A stretch of 64,000 bases of DNA from Tamarix chinensis (Eukaryota; Streptophyta; Magnoliopsida; Caryophyllales; Tamaricaceae), in contig CM060173.1 of assembly GCA_030549775.1 (NCBI GenBank), positions 32,358,110 to 32,422,109 on the forward strand, given 5' to 3'. Within the stretch, counting starts at the first letter, position 1, and the number at the start of each line of letters is the position of its first letter. Under the pieces are notes generated by a model. That model was not told where the DNA came from. It searched no databases and was given only the letters and a program-made list of their open reading frames with translations. Made by a program: the position numbers and the translations under genes. Of this stretch, positions 60,325 to 64,000 are shown one piece after another.

Positions 60325-61762
60325 TACCACCTAGGGTTGGTGGTAGGACCAGCGGCGGCACGTGGCGGTGACGGCGGCGGGGTGGAGGAGGAAGAGAGGT
60401 GGAAAGATGGGTTTATAGCCTAGGGGAGAGGGAATGAGGGGGTGTTTGAGGTGGTGGAATGTGTGTTAGGTGGAAAGGGGTAGAATGGAGGTGGTGGTGC
60501 AGTTGGAAGTGGTGTCACACGGCGGCCGAAGCGATGGCCGAATGGTGGTGGAAGGGGGAGAAGGGAGAAGGAGAGGGAGTAGAGAAAGATGGGGGTATAA
60601 GGGAGGTAGAGGAGGCTCCCCTGGTTGTTTTGGAGGGTAGAGGTGGCGTTGGTTGCGGCAGAAGCGGTGGCGGACTGCGATGCGAGGGGCGATGAGGGGT
60701 CAAAGTGGGTTGATTGGGTTGGTGGTTTTGCACGGCTGGGGTGGCTCGTGCAAGGCAAATCGAGGGGCGAGGAAGGTCTAGTTAGGTAGAGGGTGGTGCA
60801 AGGATCATTTTTGCGAGTGTTTTGGCCAGCGGCGACGGAGTGCTCGTTTGATGGGGCGGCGGCGAGAAGGGGTGGATTTCTAGGTTTTGAAATCAAAACC
60901 CAAATTAAGGATGTCCATGGGGTATTTATAGGCCAATTGAGGTGGGCAATGATAAGGGGAAGCAGATAAGAAAGGGCAAGTGCCAGGCATGCCACCCGGT
61001 GGCGGCAGTCGAGGCAGTTCTACCATGGCAGGGGCAGTAGGGTCGAAGGAAGAGGGAAAGGGAAAGGGGCAGGGTGCTCAGGAGAGGGAAATAGGTTGGT
61101 TGGGGTCGAAAATGGGAAAGAAAGCGACGGGAGAGGGAGGGGAGGACGGTGGCAGCGATAGTGGCCGACGGAGGGTTGGGTTGTAGCACCTCGGTCGCCG
61201 CGCACACCTCGGGGAAGAAGAAGGGTCGGGACTAAGCGACTCAGGGAGAAAAAGAAGAAAAGAAAAAAAAGGGATTGGACCGGCCGGGAAGGAAGAATAA
61301 AAAAAGAAGAAGGAGGAAGCAGCGCGGGCCTAGGCCGCACAAGGGAAGAGGGAGTTGGGCCGCGCGACGGGCTGGCACAGGTCGAGGGGGGAAGGAAAAA
61401 AGGGAAAGAGAGGAAGAAAAAAGAAGAAAAGAAAAGAAAAAGAAAGGGAAAAATATGTGGATTAGGTATTTTGGTGTTTTTGGGTTATTATATTTTTTAT
61501 ATTTAAAATTAATAATATTTATTATAATAATAATAATTAAATTCCTTTGTAGATTAATTTAGTTATTTTGGATACATTTCCTTAACTTTCATGTTAATTA
61601 GTAGAATACCCTAATTTTTTCCTAATTAAATTCTTTATTATTTTCCTCTTGATTTACCTTAATTAAATCTCTTAATTTTAATAAAATCATTTATTTAATC
61701 AATTTTCCTAATAAATCCTTATTTGGCCATAATTCCCAAAATTAGAATTTTAAGGTATTTCA
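58456..61762 (-). mobile_element. Solo LTR, Del/Tekay-like, target duplication AATAT
   Basis: The left edge is TGTAATACCCCCAAATTT and the right edge TTTTAAGGTATTTCA. AATAT lies directly outside both (58451-58455 and 61763-61767). Total length is 3307 bp. It contains the family 3' block (ATTACCACCACACTTAGTAC), the CCACTATTAT...GGTGGACCGG repeats (59160-59490), a long AAT microsatellite (59826-60322) and a purine-rich block with a minus-strand TATTTATA box at 60923-60930. Long frames on either strand between 60420 and 61560 are compositional. Confidence 0.85.
59826..60322. repeat. Long imperfect (AAT)n microsatellite
   Basis: Nearly 500 bp of AAT units with AAC, GAT and AGT variants and a few short unique inserts. 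Ile/Leu-rich frames on both strands are artefacts. Confidence 0.9.
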
Positions 61763-61998
61763 AATATATTTTGATGTCAGGTTGGGTCAATGTCGAGTCG
61801 AGTCAGGTTAACATTGGATCGGGTCAATAACGGGGCGGGTTGTTATCGGGTTGGGTTTATGATGTGTCATAGGTTGAGATCGGGTCGGATCCGGGTCAGA
61901 TTAATTTTGATCAAGTCGGATTGCTTAACTTTGTAGGTTTTATCGGGTCGGGTTGGGTTGGGTGGGTCAGGTCAACTTTTATCAGCTCTAGTTATTGG

Positions 61999-62727
61999 TA
62001 ACATGTAAATTTAAATTGGCTTCTCTTTGACCTATATCCCTCCCACATTGGTGGACAATACTTTAGGAATTGAGTTATCAAATAAGGATATCTAGTAATC
62101 ATCAGAGGATTGGTAATATGCAATTGTAGGACACATTATTGGCTTTCGGCCTTCATTAGAACAGATGTAATGGTTTGTTCACACCTAATGGCCTAAGGTG
62201 GTTGATCTTAAAATCCTTCTACACGATGATGGGTTTATGATATTCAAATGTACCTCAGTAGAGAATCGTGAATGTATTTTCTCATGCCTGTGTTGACCTA
62301 TGCTAATCATCCATTCATACTTAAACCTTAGTATTAGAAGCTTCAATTTGTAAAAGAAAATTTCTAGTTTTTATCAATTTGGATCAAATTGCTAAACCTT
62401 CCGCTTGATTATTAGGATGTCTAGTCCCTAAATGAAATTGTGAGTGTTGTAGGATGACCCCTTCATATGTATGCTATTATTCTACATTGTGAAAGGATTT
62501 CCTATGAAAGGTTCCTAGTGGAATTGGGTGTCATTAAGAAGCATGTTGAAAGTATTGAAATTATTGACCCTAATGGAGATGTACTAACACAGCAAATTGT
62601 TTATGAATGGTCTCCAACCTATTGCACTAAATGTGATTATTTGGGTCACAATAATCTCATCCTAAGAGGAACACATGCATATGATACAAATGGAACAATA
62701 ATGAACAACCTGCCAACCAATAATTGA
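61999..62727 (+). pseudogene. LINE ORF1, DUF4283 and zinc-knuckle remnant
   Basis: Translation gives VGHIIGFRPSLEQM, then WPKVVDLKILLHDDGFMIFK and SVENRECIFSC (about 62130-62290), the DUF4283 domain pattern of plant L1 ORF1. The frame 62467-62727 follows with ISYERFLVELGV, EIIDPNGD, QQIVYEWSPTYCTKC and GHN, the connector and first half of the zinc knuckle. In-frame stops occur at two tryptophan-flanked positions. ORF1 binds element RNA in intact LINEs. Confidence 0.75.
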
Positions 62728-62936
62728 TAGGCTGTGAAAGTTGGTGTCTTTATCGCAAATAAGTTGACTACTACATGTTAAAAGGTGGAGAAACCAATAT
62801 TGTATTTCGTTGAAAGCAGCTCCATGACACCCATGTAACCATCAACAATTAAAGAGACAAAACATGGGAATCAATTTACGGTTTTATCTTTCGTAGAGGA
62901 AGAGCAATCCTTACATGGCAAGGAAATATACAAAGG

Positions 62937-63700
62937 ATGATCCTCTCCACCCATATTAACCACATGATTGCTCATCTAAATTTTAGAGGTTTGAATAAAC
63001 AAAGAGAAGTAGTTAAATGGTATAAAAACAACCATTTATCTTTCTTTCATATCTTGGAAACTAGAATAAAATCTAATAAGGCGGATGCCATCAAAGAGAG
63101 AATGTCCCTTGGTTGGGGATTTTTGAATAACTATTCTCACCACCACAATAGTCATATATGGTGTCTATGGGATAAGTCAAAATGGATATTTGATTTTATT
63201 TTTGCATGTGCTCAAGGGATCCTTTTAAAGGATTTATATTCCAAAGGAAAATGCTTTTATGTGGAATTCATTTATGCTTATAATACTGGGTATGAACGCA
63301 AATTTTTGTGGGATTGGTTATGTGGACAAAATGTGCAAACCATGGGTCATTATGGGTGATTTTAATGTTTTTCTCCATTAGGAAGAGAAATTCCAAGGTG
63401 ATTCACTTAATTGATTTCCAAACTTATATCCATCATCTTACACTTTATAAATTTTCCTTTACTAGTCCTCTATTTACTTAGAGTAACTGAAGGCTGGGGG
63501 AGGATTGAATCGTGTGCAAGCTTGACAGAGTTTTTTTCAAATGCCAAAAGCTTGTTTGTTTTTTCATTTGTAATGTAGTGTTCAAAGAGGACTTGTTTTC
63601 TTATCACTATTCTACCTTTCTCAACATCTATCAACCTATCAGTAACCATAAATGACCCTTTAAGTTTTCTTAATATGTGAAGTAAAGATCTTAACTTATT
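62937..63700 (+). pseudogene. LINE ORF2, endonuclease domain remnant
   Basis: The frame opens near 62937 and contains HLNFRGLNKQREVVKW, ILETRIKSNKAD, GWGFLNNYS and IWCLWDKSKW, the N-terminal apurinic-type endonuclease of plant L1 ORF2. A one-base shift near 63340 moves to a frame reading KPWVIMGDFNVFLH, the GDFN catalytic box. The rest to about 63700 is heavily decayed. The enzyme nicks target DNA in active elements. Confidence 0.75.
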
Positions 63701-63755
63701 GCATCTAGTTTCTGATGTTTAGAAGAGCCCTTGCATTGGAAAAAAAATTATACAA

Positions 63756-63977
63756 ATGAAAGACAAGTTATACACACTGAAGGATCAGTTTGAACTTTTA
63801 AACAAGACCACTTGTAGTGGGGTTTTTGACATAGTTGCAACCCAGAAGCAAATTTTGAGCAATATAAAATTGACTCGTAGGTCATACCCTACTTACCTTG
63901 AATTACAACAAAAGGAAAGAGAAGATTTACAAATTTGCGATCATCTCTTTCTTTGTGAGGAACATTTTCTCAAATAG
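63756..63977 (+). pseudogene. LINE ORF2, linker between endonuclease and RT
   Basis: MKDKLYTLKDQFELLNK, then YLELQQKERED and a final LFLCEEHFLK with a stop at the Gln/Lys position. In intact L1 ORF2 a charged linker ending in an EExFLKQKA motif precedes RT. RT is expected just beyond the window. Confidence 0.6.
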
Positions 63978-64000
63978 AAAGCTACAATCCATTGAATTAA

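Larger units (their letters stand above)
56809..61990. mobile_element. hAT-like non-autonomous element carrying a nested solo LTR
   Basis: The ends are TAGAGGTGGTAATCAGGTTG at the left and, on the opposite strand, TAGAGCTGATAAAAGTTGAC at the right. The 8-base flanks GGTACTGG (56801-56808) and GTTATTGG (61991-61998) match at 6 of 8 positions. Both subterminal regions are arrays of GGGTCGGGT/GGGTT words (56820-57050 and 61775-61980), as in many plant hAT elements. Without the nested LTR and its duplicated target it is about 1.87 kb with no transposase. It interrupts LINE ORF1. Confidence 0.7.
56400..64000 (+). mobile_element. LINE (L1-type) element, decayed, running off the window
   Basis: ORF1 pieces lie on both sides of a nested hAT-like element (56400-56808 and 61991-62727), followed by an ORF2 endonuclease (62937 onward) and the endonuclease-RT linker (63756-63977). 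RT itself would lie beyond 64000. The 5' end is only approximate. Each ORF carries stops or frameshifts. Confidence 0.75.

Noticed and set aside
60420..61562. Frames up to 191 residues on either strand
   Set aside because: Purine-rich low-complexity part of a solo LTR; the frames overlap on both strands and have no domain.
58456..61762. Initial plus-strand reading of the long LTRs that begin TGTAATACCCCC
   Set aside because: TATA boxes and the order of promoter and purine blocks, checked against 5369-14476 with its primer-binding-like site, show these copies point to the minus strand.

Overview
The window is plant nuclear DNA, most likely from an angiosperm with a repeat-rich genome. The sequence is AT-rich, genes have GT-AG introns, and it contains Ty3/gypsy, Athila-like, copia-like, LINE and hAT-like elements. 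I find only one conventional host gene. Almost everything else is transposable-element DNA, mostly old, broken and nested.

Left part (1-26338). This is a mosaic of long LTRs of a Del/Tekay-like type (3-5 kb, ends of the form TGTAATRCCC...GGGGTRTTACA). It also holds a copia-like solo LTR (3591-4110). A long LTR (5369-14476) is followed by a primer-binding-like site and is itself interrupted by a solo LTR (7104-12241) and a small hAT-like element (13579-14042). A minus-strand Athila-like integrase remnant (about 15370-18850) is split by another solo LTR (15610-18073). A degraded gypsy pol with a probable 3' LTR lies at 19890-21990, and a further long LTR begins at 22225.

Middle part (26339-45843). 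This is the best-resolved structure, a nest several levels deep. An old CRM-like gypsy element (LTRs 26339-27144 and 45054-45843) carries a solo Del-like LTR (27303-38243, target duplication ATTTG). That solo LTR carries a younger CRM-like gypsy element (28315-35196, target duplication TAATC) with gag, protease, RT, RNase H and integrase recognisable but broken by four stops and two frameshifts. The old element also carries a 5'-truncated LINE piece (40397-41220) inside its protease region and about 1 kb of unexplained insert inside pol.

Right part (45844-64000). A solo LTR (46246-49957, target duplication CTATT) is followed by the one host gene, a seven-coding-exon basic helix-loop-helix transcription factor of the bHLH49/62/74 group (coding 52400-55281, 552 codons, with an upstream 5'-UTR intron). 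Downstream, a LINE (L1-type) copy runs off the window end. Its ORF1 is interrupted by a hAT-like element (56809-61990), which is interrupted in turn by a solo LTR (58456-61762, target duplication AATAT).

The elements do not form a pathway. The main biological signal is the history of insertion and LTR-LTR recombination: five Del-like solo LTRs still show perfect 5-bp target duplications. Boundaries were read by eye; no alignment or database search was run.
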